From Bin87 sp965221295 (GTDB taxonomy: Bacteria > Chloroflexota > Dehalococcoidia > Lucifugimonadales > UBA3495): DNA of 64,000 nucleotides. The stretch's first letter is position 1, and each line of letters begins with the position of its first letter. The translations under genes and the position numbers were made by a program. The notes beneath the pieces are model-generated. The model was not told where the DNA came from. It made no database searches and saw only the letters and a program-made list of their open reading frames with translations. Shown here in pieces: positions 44,031 to 52,912 of this stretch. Location: NCBI GenBank assembly GCA_965221295.1, contig OZ244879.1:62001-126000 (forward strand), in the 5' to 3' direction.

Positions 44031-45965
44031 ATGGATTTGCGAAGATTCCGACACCCGGGCAGTCTGCTGGCGCTGGCGGCGCTGGCCATCACGGCGGTTA
44101 TCGTAGCCTGCGGTGGCGCCGCCACCACGCCGTCGACCGGAGGGGACTCCACCGGCGGAGGCGGGAACCAGGCCGCCGCGGCCACCCCCACGCTTGACCC
44201 CTTCGCTGGCGTCGAGGAGCCGACCCCCACCGCTCCTTTGAACGTCGCTCCCACCGCCGTTCCAGTACCCACCGCCGTTGTCGCCGTTGACCAGCGACCC
44301 GACTGGTGGCAGGAAGGCGAGGCCAACCACTACCGCGGCGACTTCCCGCTGGTTGCCACCAGCAACCCGGGCTTCTGGGACGTGCACTACGGCGGTTCCA
44401 TGAACACCGTGCTCATCCCGTCCGGGCCTCGGTTCAACCAGATTCTGGAATACAACCCGATCAACCCCGGCGAGATCATCGGCGACCTGGCGGTGAGCTG
44501 GGAGTCATACGAAGATGGCGACGAATTCGGCTACATCTTCAACCTGCACCCGGACGCCACCTTCTCCGACGGCCAACCAGTTACCGCCGAAGATGTCGTG
44601 TTCTCCATCGACCGGATCACCTTGGGGCAGGTGGAGGAAGGCGTGTTGCGCGCCCGCACCGGCTTCCTCAACAATTTCGTGGTGCATGGTTCCGCAGAAG
44701 CCATTGACGAAAAGACGGCGAAAATTCCGCTGCGCTTCCCCGCCGCTGGCTTCCTGCCCAACTTGGCCTCGGACTACATGAAGGTTTACCCCAAGCATGT
44801 CGCCGAGAACCTTACCCAGGAACAGGCCAACACCGGCCTCACCCAAGCGGCAGCTGTTGCAGCAATCAACGCCGGCTCTCCGGAAGCGCTCATCGGTTCC
44901 GGGCCCTGGATGCTGCGGGAATGGGAAAAGGACATCGGCTACAGTTTCGACCGCAACCCCAACTACTTCAAGGAAGGGCGCCCCTTCTTCGATGGGCTGC
45001 GGATTTTCCTGATTAGGGACACCGCCCGCCGCCTATCCGCGCTGCAGGCCGGGCAGGTGTACGGCACCTACCAGCCCGTGACGGGCAGCAACCGCCCTGA
45101 AGACATGGCTCGCTTGGAAGAGGATACCGCCGGTCGCGTCCGCGCCGTCATCCTGCAGGCTTCGGGCATTGAGTCGTACTTCCTGAACCATGACAAGCCA
45201 CCCTTTGACGATGCCCGCGTGCGCCGAGCCTTCTACCTGGCTTTGGACCGCGACCTAGGCGTAGAAAAGGCGATCCTCGGCTTCGGCCAGCCCGGCACCT
45301 TCTTCGCACCCGGCGTGGTTGAAAACTTGGAGGAACTGCGCGCCAGCAATTCGGCATTCGGCGACCGGGAAGCGGCTTTGACCGAAGCCCGCCAACTCTT
45401 GACGGAAGCTGGCTACCCCGACGGTTTCGAGATCACCCTCAACGTGGTGAATACCAACCCGTCGCTGGCTGGCGCAGAAGTATTGGCTCCGCAAATGCGC
45501 GAAGACCTCAACATCGACATCGTCATCCAGCCCACCGACCTGGCCACCATGTACGTGGGCCTGCGCGACGGCGTCGCCAATTTTAGCGGCGTTGGCACTG
45601 GCATCATCCTGCGCGACCCTGGAGACATCATCAACCAGTTCTACCTGCAGGACGTGCTGCGCAACCCCTACAACTGGCAGAATGATCAGGTGGACGAGTT
45701 GATCAACCTGCAGAACCGCGAGGTCGATCCCGCCGCAAGGCAAGGGCGCTTGGAAGAATTGGCCAATATCCTTCATCAAGGAGAGAGCCACTGGCTGCCT
45801 TACTTCTGGTACTCCAGCGGCGGCGCCTTCGACTGCCGCATCCGCAACTTCCACTACCCGCCCACGGTGCAGCTCATCAAGAAGTGGGACCACGTGTGGT
45901 GGTCTGGCGGCGAGTCGTCCGTGTGCGACCACAACGCCAACGCTGACCGAGGCTACCGCCCGTAG
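44031..45965 (+). CDS. Peptide/nickel-type ABC transporter substrate-binding lipoprotein
   Basis: The product is 644 residues. A signal peptide ends at a lipobox (AVIVAC, lipid Cys27), followed by a Gly/Thr/Pro-rich linker to about residue 85. The family-5 binding domain then includes EIIGDLAVSWESYEDGDEFG, FSDGQPVTAEDVVFSIDRIT and FLNHDKPPFDDARVRRAFYL. It would hold a peptide or similar ligand outside the membrane and pass it to the two permeases downstream. ATG 44031 follows AGGGAGG. A strong stem-loop separates it from the permease genes, a usual way to make more binding protein than permease. Confidence 0.93.
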   Translation: MDLRRFRHPGSLLALAALAITAVIVACGGAATTPSTGGDSTGGGGNQAAAATPTLDPFAGVEEPTPTAPLNVAPTAVPVPTAVVAVDQRPDWWQEGEANHYRGDFPLVATSNPGFWDVHYGGSMNTVLIPSGPRFNQILEYNPINPGEIIGDLAVSWESYEDGDEFGYIFNLHPDATFSDGQPVTAEDVVFSIDRITLGQVEEGVLRARTGFLNNFVVHGSAEAIDEKTAKIPLRFPAAGFLPNLASDYMKVYPKHVAENLTQEQANTGLTQAAAVAAINAGSPEALIGSGPWMLREWEKDIGYSFDRNPNYFKEGRPFFDGLRIFLIRDTARRLSALQAGQVYGTYQPVTGSNRPEDMARLEEDTAGRVRAVILQASGIESYFLNHDKPPFDDARVRRAFYLALDRDLGVEKAILGFGQPGTFFAPGVVENLEELRASNSAFGDREAALTEARQLLTEAGYPDGFEITLNVVNTNPSLAGAEVLAPQMREDLNIDIVIQPTDLATMYVGLRDGVANFSGVGTGIILRDPGDIINQFYLQDVLRNPYNWQNDQVDELINLQNREVDPAARQGRLEELANILHQGESHWLPYFWYSSGGAFDCRIRNFHYPPTVQLIKKWDHVWWSGGESSVCDHNANADRGYRP

Positions 45966-46000
45966 TCTTCAGCAAGCGCGTCAACAACCCGCCAACGCGA

Positions 46001-46037
46001 ATTTGGCCGGCTTCCATCCACAATGGACCGGCCAAAT
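46001..46037 (+). terminator. Intercistronic stem-loop between binding protein and permease genes
   Basis: ATTTGGCCGG (46001-46010) pairs perfectly with CCGGCCAAAT (46028-46037); inside, CCAT and ATGG can pair too. It may terminate part of the transcripts or protect the upstream message. Confidence 0.6.
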
Positions 46038-46088
46038 GTGTACAATTACGGCAATTCCCCCGCTGGCCACGCCGGCAGGAGTTGAGGA

Positions 46089-47048
46089 ATGTCTCAATAT
46101 CTGATCAGAAGATTGCTCCTGTTCATTCCGACGATGCTGCTGGCCACCATCTTGGTGTTCGCGCTGTTTTCCATCGTGCCGGGAGACGCTGCGGTCTTCC
46201 TACTCACTGGCGAAGACGCCGGTGGCCGCGTGACCAACGAAGACTTCGAGCGTCTGCGCGAAGACCTGGGTCTGAACCGCCCCATCTACGTGCAGTACGC
46301 CGACTGGCTATGGGGAGTCGTTCGGGGCGACCTGGGAGACTCCCTCTACTACGGAACACCCTTCGGGCTGGAATTGGTAGAGCGGTTTGCCAGAACCTTC
46401 GAACTGGCGGCGCTGGCTATCGTAATGGCCTTCGTCGCGGCGGTGCCGCTGGGCATCATCTCCGCCATGAAGCAGGACTCTGGCTTGGATTACGCCAGCC
46501 GGGTCATCGCGCTGCTGGGCATCGCCATGCCCACCTTCTGGATCGGCGTGCTGGTGATTTACGCCTTGGTGTATGGCACGGGTTGGCTGCCGCCGCTGGA
46601 GTACGCCCACCTTTGGGAAGACCCGATGCAGAACATCAAACTGATGATTCTGCCGGCCGCCGTGATCGGCTTCCATGACATGGCGTTCACGGCCCGCGTC
46701 ACCAGGTCGGCGATGCTGGAAGTGATGCGCGAAGATTACATGCGCACCGCCCGTTCCAAGGGTTTACGCGAGTGGGTCGTGGTGGGCCGCCATGCCTTGA
46801 AGAACGCCATGCTGCCGGTGATCACGGTGTCAGGCTACCAATTTGGCCGTCTGCTGGGCGGAGTGATCATTGTCGAGCAGATTTTCGTCGTCCCCGGCGT
46901 CGGTAGATTCCTGATCGATGCCATCAACCACCGGGACTTTCCAGTGATCCAAGGGGTCATCCTGATGACTGCGGCGGTGGTTCTGCTGCTCAACCTGATC
47001 ATCGATATGCTCTACGGCATATTGGACCCCCGGATCCGCTACTCGTAG
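46089..47048 (+). CDS. ABC transporter permease, DppB/OppB type
   Basis: The product is 319 residues with about six membrane helices; the first is LLLFIPTMLLATILVFALF. The coupling loop contains AFTARVTRSAMLEVMREDYM followed by RTARSKGLREW, the EAA-like motif that contacts the ATPase. It forms the pore with the DppC-type subunit encoded 51 bp downstream. ATG 46089 follows CAGGAG. Confidence 0.93.
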   Translation: MSQYLIRRLLLFIPTMLLATILVFALFSIVPGDAAVFLLTGEDAGGRVTNEDFERLREDLGLNRPIYVQYADWLWGVVRGDLGDSLYYGTPFGLELVERFARTFELAALAIVMAFVAAVPLGIISAMKQDSGLDYASRVIALLGIAMPTFWIGVLVIYALVYGTGWLPPLEYAHLWEDPMQNIKLMILPAAVIGFHDMAFTARVTRSAMLEVMREDYMRTARSKGLREWVVVGRHALKNAMLPVITVSGYQFGRLLGGVIIVEQIFVVPGVGRFLIDAINHRDFPVIQGVILMTAAVVLLLNLIIDMLYGILDPRIRYS

Positions 47049-47099
47049 GCGAATGTCAGAGGCCCAGACCACGGCAAGTCACCACCGGCAGGAGTCGCC

Positions 47100-48008
47100 A
47101 TGATTGATCAAACCTCCGAACAGGCAACTGTGGTACGCGAGGCCCTCCCGGCGCCAGGGATGGCGTCGCGGTGGTGGACGGGATTCTACCGGTTCATCCG
47201 AACAAAGCCATTGGGAGCCGTGGGCGGATTCATTGTGCTGCTGCTGGTTGTAGTGGCGCTGCTTGCCCCCGTGCTCTCGCCCTACGATCCGCGCTCTACG
47301 CCAGCGCTGCCTTGGGAATCCCCCAACTCTAACTACCTGCTGGGGGCGGACTACATCGGTCGGGACGTGCTGAGCCGCCTGATCTACGGCGCCCGCATCT
47401 CGTTGTATGTCGGGTTGGGCAGCGTGGTCGTTGGCATCACCGGCAGCTTCATCATCGGCGTGGCGCTGACCTACGCCGGCGGCATCGTGGATACAGTATC
47501 GCAGCGTATTGTAGATTCCCTGATGTCCCTGCCTGGCCTGCTGATCGCGTTGGCGATTATGGCCGTGGTTACGCCCTCGCTGAATACCGTGATTCTGGCC
47601 ATCGTGATTGGCATGATCGCTCCCGTGATCAGAACGGTGCGCTCGCAGGTGCTTTCGCTCCGCGAGTTGGACTACGTAACGGCAGCGACGGCCATCGGGG
47701 CTCCACCTTGGCGAATCATACTGAGGCATATCGTGCCCAACTGCTTCGCCACCTACCTGGTGCTGGCAACCTACTACCTGGGATTCGCGATCATCATCGA
47801 ATCTTCGTTGTCTTTCTTGGGTGTGGGGACGCCTCCCGACCAACCCAGTTGGGGAGGGATGCTGGTGCGCGCCGCTTCAGCCCACGTCAAATCCGGTCCA
47901 TGGCTCGCCATTTTCCCCGGCCTCGCCATCTTCTTGGTGGTGATGGGCTTCAACCTGCTGGGCGACGCCCTACGCGACGTCTTTGATCCGCGTTTGCGCG
48001 GTCGCTAG
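47100..48008 (+). CDS. ABC transporter permease, DppC/OppC type
   Basis: The product is 302 residues. An N-terminal helix (LGAVGGFIVLLLVVVALLAP) is followed by LLGADYIGRDVLSRLIYGAR, a hallmark of DppC, and the coupling loop ELDYVTAATAIGAPPWRIIL. It ends DALRDVFDPRLRGR, as the family does. The expected DppD/DppF ATPase genes do not follow; the operon ends here, so ATPases must be encoded elsewhere. ATG 47100 follows AGGAG. Confidence 0.93.
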   Translation: MIDQTSEQATVVREALPAPGMASRWWTGFYRFIRTKPLGAVGGFIVLLLVVVALLAPVLSPYDPRSTPALPWESPNSNYLLGADYIGRDVLSRLIYGARISLYVGLGSVVVGITGSFIIGVALTYAGGIVDTVSQRIVDSLMSLPGLLIALAIMAVVTPSLNTVILAIVIGMIAPVIRTVRSQVLSLRELDYVTAATAIGAPPWRIILRHIVPNCFATYLVLATYYLGFAIIIESSLSFLGVGTPPDQPSWGGMLVRAASAHVKSGPWLAIFPGLAIFLVVMGFNLLGDALRDVFDPRLRGR

Positions 48009-48012
48009 GGCT

Positions 48013-48069
48013 GGTGGATGCATCCACCAAGATCAACGGGGAGGCTGGCCGCTGGGTGATAGCCTCCCC
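48013..48069. terminator. Palindrome and terminator after the importer operon
   Basis: GGTGGATGCATCCACC (48013-48028) is a perfect palindrome. GGGGAGGCT (48038-48046) pairs with AGCCTCCCC (48061-48069) around 14 bases, with CTTTTA a few bases on. It sits between convergent genes. Confidence 0.6.
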
Positions 48070-48077
48070 AAATGCTT

Positions 48078-48500
48078 TTAGAGAAATCGCGCCGCCGCCA
48101 CCGCTATGGTGGCCACCGCCGCCATGACCCCTGTAAAACTTATCAACAACCGGTAGCCCATGGCGTCTATCTTGCCCTCGAGGCGCTGGTTCATGGCGCT
48201 CATTTCCCCAACTAGCCGCTCGTTCATGGCGTCTATCTTACCTTCTAAACGCTCGTTCGTGGCGCTCATTTCACCGACCAGTCGCTCGTTCATGGCGTTC
48301 ATCTCACCGACCAGTCGCTCGTTCATGGCGTTCATCTCACCGACCAGTCGCTCGTTCATAGCGTTCATCTCGCCCTCCAAACGGGCGATGTCAGCTTTCA
48401 CCTCGGCAATATCTTCCTTGGTCGCCAACGTGGGCAGAATGGTATCCAACCGGGTTTCCAGAATGGTAACCCGTTCTTCCAAAGTTGTGGGCGTGGTCAT
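48078..48500 (-). CDS. Coiled-coil protein with C-terminal membrane anchor, copy 1
   Basis: The product is 140 residues from ATG 48500. The start MTTPTTLEERVTILETRLDT leads into seven 11-residue repeats of the type GEMNAMNERLV or GKIDAMNERLE, then a membrane helix LLISFTGVMAAVATIAVAAA at the end. Eleven-residue periodicity suggests a long parallel coiled coil. It resembles bacterial tail-anchored coiled-coil proteins (DUF1640/XhlA-like size), of unknown function. A second copy with four repeats lies at 48757-49080. Confidence 0.75.
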   Translation of the reverse strand: MTTPTTLEERVTILETRLDTILPTLATKEDIAEVKADIARLEGEMNAMNERLVGEMNAMNERLVGEMNAMNERLVGEMSATNERLEGKIDAMNERLVGEMSAMNQRLEGKIDAMGYRLLISFTGVMAAVATIAVAAARFL

Positions 48501-48756
48501 GGCGCTGGTCCTGCTATAAATCCATGCAAGGTATGCTGCCCACAGTATGGCACGGTTCGTGGCCCGATACAACGTTTGCGCCCGAGCGGTTGCCGCTCAA
48601 CCGGTGCGGGCGACTCTTCCGTCTTCCTGCTTCAGAGCCCTACCTGTGAACGCTATGACCATCGCGCCCTTTAGTTTGGCAAGCGATGGCGCTCCCCACA
48701 ACACGGGCGGCCCCCCCAGAATGGTAGAATTCCGCCAACTTCTCCCCGTGCTGTCG
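48501..48756. repeat. Duplicated flank between the coiled-coil genes
   Basis: The bases upstream of copy 1, including CATGCAAGGTATGCTGCCCA followed by CAGTATGGCACGGTT and, further on, CTTCCTGCTTCAGAGCCCTA, recur upstream of copy 2 at 49100-49220. So gene and promoter region were duplicated together (period about 580 bp). No other gene is seen. Confidence 0.7.
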
Positions 48757-49080
48757 CTAGAGGAACCGAGCGGCCGCCACCGCTATGGTGGCCACCGCCG
48801 CCATGATCCCTGTAAAACTTATCAACAACCGGTAGCCCATGGCGTCTATCTTGCCTTCTAGACGCTCGTTCATGGCGTCTATCTTGCCCTCGAGCCGCTC
48901 GTTCATCGCGTCTATCTTGCCCTCGAGCCGCTCGTTCATCGCGCCCATCTCGCCCTCCAAACGGGCGATGTCAGCTTTCACCTCGGCAATATCTTCCTTG
49001 GTCGCCAACGTGGGCAGAATGGTATCCAACCGGGTTTCCAGAATGGTAACCCGTTCTTCCAAAGTTGTGGGCGTGGTCAT
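48757..49080 (-). CDS. Coiled-coil protein with C-terminal membrane anchor, copy 2
   Basis: The product is 107 residues. Its first 43 residues and its membrane helix match copy 1 almost exactly; it has four 11-residue repeats in place of seven, which accounts for the 33-residue difference. ATG 49080 is in the same context as in copy 1. The function is unknown. The pair is a recent tandem duplication followed by repeat gain or loss. Confidence 0.75.
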   Translation of the reverse strand: MTTPTTLEERVTILETRLDTILPTLATKEDIAEVKADIARLEGEMGAMNERLEGKIDAMNERLEGKIDAMNERLEGKIDAMGYRLLISFTGIMAAVATIAVAAARFL

Positions 49081-49344
49081 GCCGTTGTTCCTGCTATGAA
49101 TCCATGCAAGGTATGCTGCCCACAGTATGGCACGGTTTGCGGACCATTACAACGCGCGCGTCGGTTGTGGCAGAGAAGGGATTGGCGACTCGTCCGTCTT
49201 CCCGCTTCAGAACCCTACATGTGAAGCTCTACGGCCAACCTCCTGCTTCATTTGGCAAGTGAGGACGCTCGTCGTGACAGGAGCAAGGCGATCAGAAGGG
49301 AAGAATATGGAACCTCAAAGTCGCCAATTGAGAATGGTTCGCGT

Positions 49345-49350
49345 TACAAT
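49345..49350 (+). promoter_or_regulatory. Possible -10 box of the DUF3179 gene
   Basis: TACAAT in the context GCGTTACAAT, 16 bp before GTG 49367; the same ten bases precede the ThDP-enzyme gene at 56506-56515. No -35 was found. Confidence 0.3.
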
Positions 49351-49366
49351 GTGGTAGGGAAATACT

Positions 49367-50764
49367 GTGGGTAGGCCCATTCGGAACCTCAAGGCTACGG
49401 TTGCCGTCGCAGCGGCGTTGGCGGCGTTGACGCTGCCAGCGTTGATTTCTTTGGCTTGCGCGCCACCGCAAGAATCAAACGGCGATGCGTTTCAGGCCGC
49501 GACCCAGCCGCCCATGCACACCACCGCTGCGACCGTCGCTGTCGTTACCGCGCTCCCTCCGGCGCAACCGACCGATTCCGTTATGCCATTGCCCACTGCC
49601 GAGATGGCTCTGGATGAGACCAGGTTGCCCGTGGCAACCGCGCTTCCGGCGTCCGGCGACCGAGCCATCATGACGGTGGACGCTCAGGAAGCGGAACGGA
49701 CCCGCAGCAAATACGAAAGTCTACTCAGGGCAACATGGGCCACCGACTTCACCCGAACCACAATTGCGTTTGATGAAATAATGACCGGCGGCCCGCCCAA
49801 AGACGGCATTCCAGCCATCGACGACCCCAAGTTTGAGTCCGTTGCGGACGCCGACGAGTGGCTTGACGACCGGGAAGCGGTGCAGGTGGTGAACCTAAAC
49901 GGCGATGCCCGTGCCTACCCCGTGCAGGTAATGGTGTGGCACGAACTGGTCAACGACACCGTGGGCGGCGAACCGGTGGTCATCACGTATTGACCGCTGT
50001 GCAGTACCGCCTTCGTGTTCAGGCGGACAGTCGACGGCGAGACGCTGGATTTCGGAACCACCGGGGCTTTGCGGAACAGCAACCTGCTAATGTACGACCG
50101 GCAAACCGAGTCTTGGTGGCAGGAATTCGGGGGCGAAGGGGTCATTGGCCACTACGCTGGCCGCAAACTTGAGCAGCTGTACTTGTCGATAGCGTCTTGG
50201 GGAGACTTTAAAGCCATGTTCCCTGACGGTCAGGTACTCGCCCGGCCAAATTCGGGGCGGCCCTACGGCAGCAATCCCTACGCAGGTTATGACCGCCCCG
50301 GCAGTTCACCATTCCTGTTCGATGGCGAAGAGGATCCCCGTTTGCCCGCCGTCGAGCGGGTTGTGGCGGTCGAGCGGGACGGTTTGGCGTGGGCGGTATC
50401 CTATGCCACGCTGTCAGAGGAGCGAGCGGTGGCCGCTGAAATCGCGGGTGAAGACATAGTGGCGCTCTGGCAGCCCGGCGCGGCGTCGGCGCTGGACGCT
50501 GGCTCAATCAAGTCGGGGCGGGACGTGGGTTCCGCGGGCGTATTCTCCCCAGTTTTGCCGAGCGGCGAAGTACTGACTTTCACTGCGGATGCTGGTGGCG
50601 CGATTGTTGATAAGCAAACGAGCAGCGTCTGGAACATATTTGGAATCGCCATCAGTGGCCCGTTGGCGGGAACGCAGTTGACGCCGGTTCCCGCTCGCAT
50701 TGGACAGCTGTGGTTCTCTTGGGCCGTCTATCGACCGGACACGGTGGTATACGGGGCACGGTGA
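49367..50764 (+). CDS. DUF3179 selenoprotein, probable lipoprotein (in-frame TGA at 49991-49993)
   Basis: From GTG 49367 (preceded by AGGGA) the frame meets TGA at 49991-49993 and remains open to TGA 50762-50764, giving 465 residues with Sec at 209. Across it the protein reads WHELVNDTVGGEPVVITY-U-PLCSTAFVFRR. DUF3179 proteins normally have TYCPLC here, so Sec replaces the first Cys of a CxxC pair. The conservation continues downstream with GALRNSNLLMYDRQTESWWQ and RPYGSNPYAGYD. An N-terminal hydrophobic stretch ends at C31 (LISLAC), a likely lipid anchor. The CxxC-like pair suggests a thiol/selenol redox role outside the membrane; none is proven. Confidence 0.92.
49997..50030 (+). promoter_or_regulatory. 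Candidate SECIS hairpin of the DUF3179 gene
   Basis: CCGCC (50007-50011) pairs with GGCGG (50022-50026) around TTCGTGTTCA, and CTGT (49997-50000) pairs with ACAG (50027-50030), leaving GCAGTA bulged. Position relative to the TGA fits a bacterial SECIS; the loop has GTGTT in place of a plain GGU. Confidence 0.45.
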
Positions 50765-50874
50765 GGAAAGCAAGCCGTGGGCCTGCCTTGCTGTGTCGGT
50801 TCCGTCGCGCTGGCCGCTCGGGCGCTCGTCATGGCCACCCCCACGGGCGCCGGATCAGGTCATGCCCGCGCCGA

Positions 50875-51942
50875 TCATCCACGCCAGATATTGCGGACGC
50901 CACGCGCCGACGCTAGGCGACGCTCCGCCAGCAGATTCGCCGCCCGCGCGGTGGAAATTTCCTCATTGCTGGATGTAACCAGCACGGTTTCCATCTGTTC
51001 GTAGATGCGCTCAGTCTGCTGCCTGGACCGTTCGGGGTTGTAAGGTTGCCCAACCTCAGCGGCAACGTTGATGATGCCACCGGCATTGATAAGAAAATCG
51101 GGCGCATAGATGACGCCGCGACGGTGCAGTTCCTCGCCATCATCTGGGGTGGCCAACTGGTTGTTGGCGCCGCCGGCCACGATGCTGCATTGTAAGCGGC
51201 TGATGGTTTCGGAATTTATGACGCCACCCAGAGCGCAAGGCGCGAATATGTCGCATTCCAAGTCGTAGATTTCGTCCGGAAGCACTACCTTGACGCCCAT
51301 CCGTCGCGCTTTATCCTGAGCGGCTTCGCTCACGTCGGTGGCGAAAACCTGCGCGTCCTCCTCCAACAGATGCTCTGCGGTCTTGGAGGCAACTTTGCCG
51401 AATCCCTGCATGGCGATCTTGCGTCCGCGCAGGGAGTCGGAACCCCAGGCCTGGGCGGCGCAGGCTCGCATTCCCATGTAAACACCCAACCCGGTCATGA
51501 TCGACGTATCGCCGCTGCCGCCGAGGGTTACGTCCAGACCGACCACGTGTTGTGTTTCCTGATGGACGGACTCCAAATCGATGCCGGTGGTGCCCACGTC
51601 GGTAGTGGTCAAGTAGCGGCCACCCAACGTGTCCACAAACCGGCCCCAGGCGCGCAGCAGCCCTTCGGTCTTGTCGGCGCGAGGATCGCCGATGATCACG
51701 CCCTTGCCGCCACCCAGGTTCAGGCCGGCGGCGGCCGACTTGTAGGTCATGGCCTGGGAAAGGCGGAGCGCGTCCGCCAGAGCGTCGGCTTCAGAAGCGT
51801 ATGGCCACATCCGGGCGCCGCCGCACGACGGGCCCAAGGTGGTGTCGTGGATCGCGATTATGCCGCGAAGCCCAGATTCGGGATCACTGTACATCGTGAC
51901 GTGCTCGTGCCCATTTTTGGCCATTTCCTGAAGAATTTCCAT
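50875..51942 (-). CDS. Leu/Glu/Phe/Val dehydrogenase family protein
   Basis: The product is 355 residues, the size of leucine dehydrogenases. Catalytic lysines K68 (AMTYKSAAAGLNLGGGKG) and K80 are in place, and the NAD fold has MQGFGKVASKTAEHLLEEDA. GGGANNQLATPDDG is typical. It deaminates a branched-chain or related amino acid to the 2-oxo acid using NAD. ATG 51942 follows GAGGAGG; the frame open to 52137 is not supported. It diverges from the cyclophilin gene. Confidence 0.92.
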   Translation of the reverse strand: MEILQEMAKNGHEHVTMYSDPESGLRGIIAIHDTTLGPSCGGARMWPYASEADALADALRLSQAMTYKSAAAGLNLGGGKGVIIGDPRADKTEGLLRAWGRFVDTLGGRYLTTTDVGTTGIDLESVHQETQHVVGLDVTLGGSGDTSIMTGLGVYMGMRACAAQAWGSDSLRGRKIAMQGFGKVASKTAEHLLEEDAQVFATDVSEAAQDKARRMGVKVVLPDEIYDLECDIFAPCALGGVINSETISRLQCSIVAGGANNQLATPDDGEELHRRGVIYAPDFLINAGGIINVAAEVGQPYNPERSRQQTERIYEQMETVLVTSSNEEISTARAANLLAERRLASARGVRNIWRG

Positions 51943-52048
51943 TGCATCGCCTCCTCGATTTGGCAGTTGGGGGAATGCGCCGCGTAGTCCGATTGGGGCG
52001 GATGACGTCGTTCGCCGGCGGTGGGAAGAAGAAACCTTCACCCATAAC

Positions 52049-52094
52049 ATTATAAAACACGCTAACGGCTGCGCTGAACGTCGTGCGGTATAAT
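52049..52094. promoter_or_regulatory. Divergent -10 boxes for leucine dehydrogenase and cyclophilin genes
   Basis: On the minus strand TATAAT is at 52054-52049, with TTCAGC 18 bp upstream (52078-52073). On the plus strand TATAAT is at 52089-52094. Both are perfect -10 boxes. Confidence 0.5.
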
Positions 52095-52136
52095 CCCCGC
52101 AGATTATCCGTAGCATCGACTTCAGGAGAACGATCA

Positions 52137-52673
52137 ATGCCCCCCAAGCAGTACGAAAACCCGCCCGGCCTGGTCATCGAAGCGACCAAGCGCTATCACG
52201 CTGTCATCAAGACCGACAAGGGCGACATGACCATTGAGCTTTTGTCCGAGGTGGCGCCTCTCACGGTCAACAACTTCGTGTTCCTCGCCCGCGATGGCTT
52301 CTACGAAGGCAACCAGTTTCACCGGGTCATCAACGGGTTCATGATCCAGGGAGGGTGTCCTAAAGGCGACGGAACCGGCGGCCCTGGCTATCGGTTCCGA
52401 GACGAGGAGGTTACGCGCTCATACACTCGGGGCACCCTGGCCATGGCCAACGCGGGCCCCAACACCAATGGAAGCCAGTGGTTCATCGTGCACGGGGACA
52501 GCGTGGGCCTGCCGCCGAACTACACCATTTTCGGCGCGCTCACCGACGGCGACGACGTGCTGGAGGCATTGGCGACCTCGCCGGTACGACAGAGTCGCAG
52601 CGGAGAGAACAGCCAACCCACCGAGCGGTTGGCCATCCAGAACATCGAGATCACCGAAACCGACCTCAGTTAG
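52137..52673 (+). CDS. Cyclophilin-type peptidyl-prolyl isomerase
   Basis: The product is 178 residues. The active-site FHRVINGFMIQGG (61-73, catalytic R63) and GSQWFIVHG (112-120) are present. There is no signal peptide, so it works in the cytoplasm on prolyl bonds during folding. ATG 52137 follows AGGAGA; the ORF start at 52083 (GTG) would overlap the promoter. It is followed by a stem-loop terminator. Confidence 0.95.
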   Translation: MPPKQYENPPGLVIEATKRYHAVIKTDKGDMTIELLSEVAPLTVNNFVFLARDGFYEGNQFHRVINGFMIQGGCPKGDGTGGPGYRFRDEEVTRSYTRGTLAMANAGPNTNGSQWFIVHGDSVGLPPNYTIFGALTDGDDVLEALATSPVRQSRSGENSQPTERLAIQNIEITETDLS

Positions 52674-52708
52674 CCATCCGGTTCATTGCAACAGCAAGAG
52701 ACTGGTGG

Positions 52709-52734
52709 CAGGGGTGGGCTCGCGCCTGCCCCTG
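52709..52734 (+). terminator. Terminator after the cyclophilin gene
   Basis: CAGGGG (52709-52714) pairs with CCCCTG (52729-52734), with an inner GGC/GCC pair. Confidence 0.55.
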
Positions 52735-52912
52735 TACTATTTCGCGTGTGGACGATTGTCAGACTGTCTCGCGAGCCGCGCTCTCGTTCGCTTGATCTGG
52801 GACGCTCCAGTTCGTTTGGAGAATATGCCGCGTCGCCCTCCGTTGCGCAGTTTCAACCCCTAGGCATAGCCAGCTCGCGGGAGCCGACGCAACCGTGGCA
52901 GCGAGTGAACAC

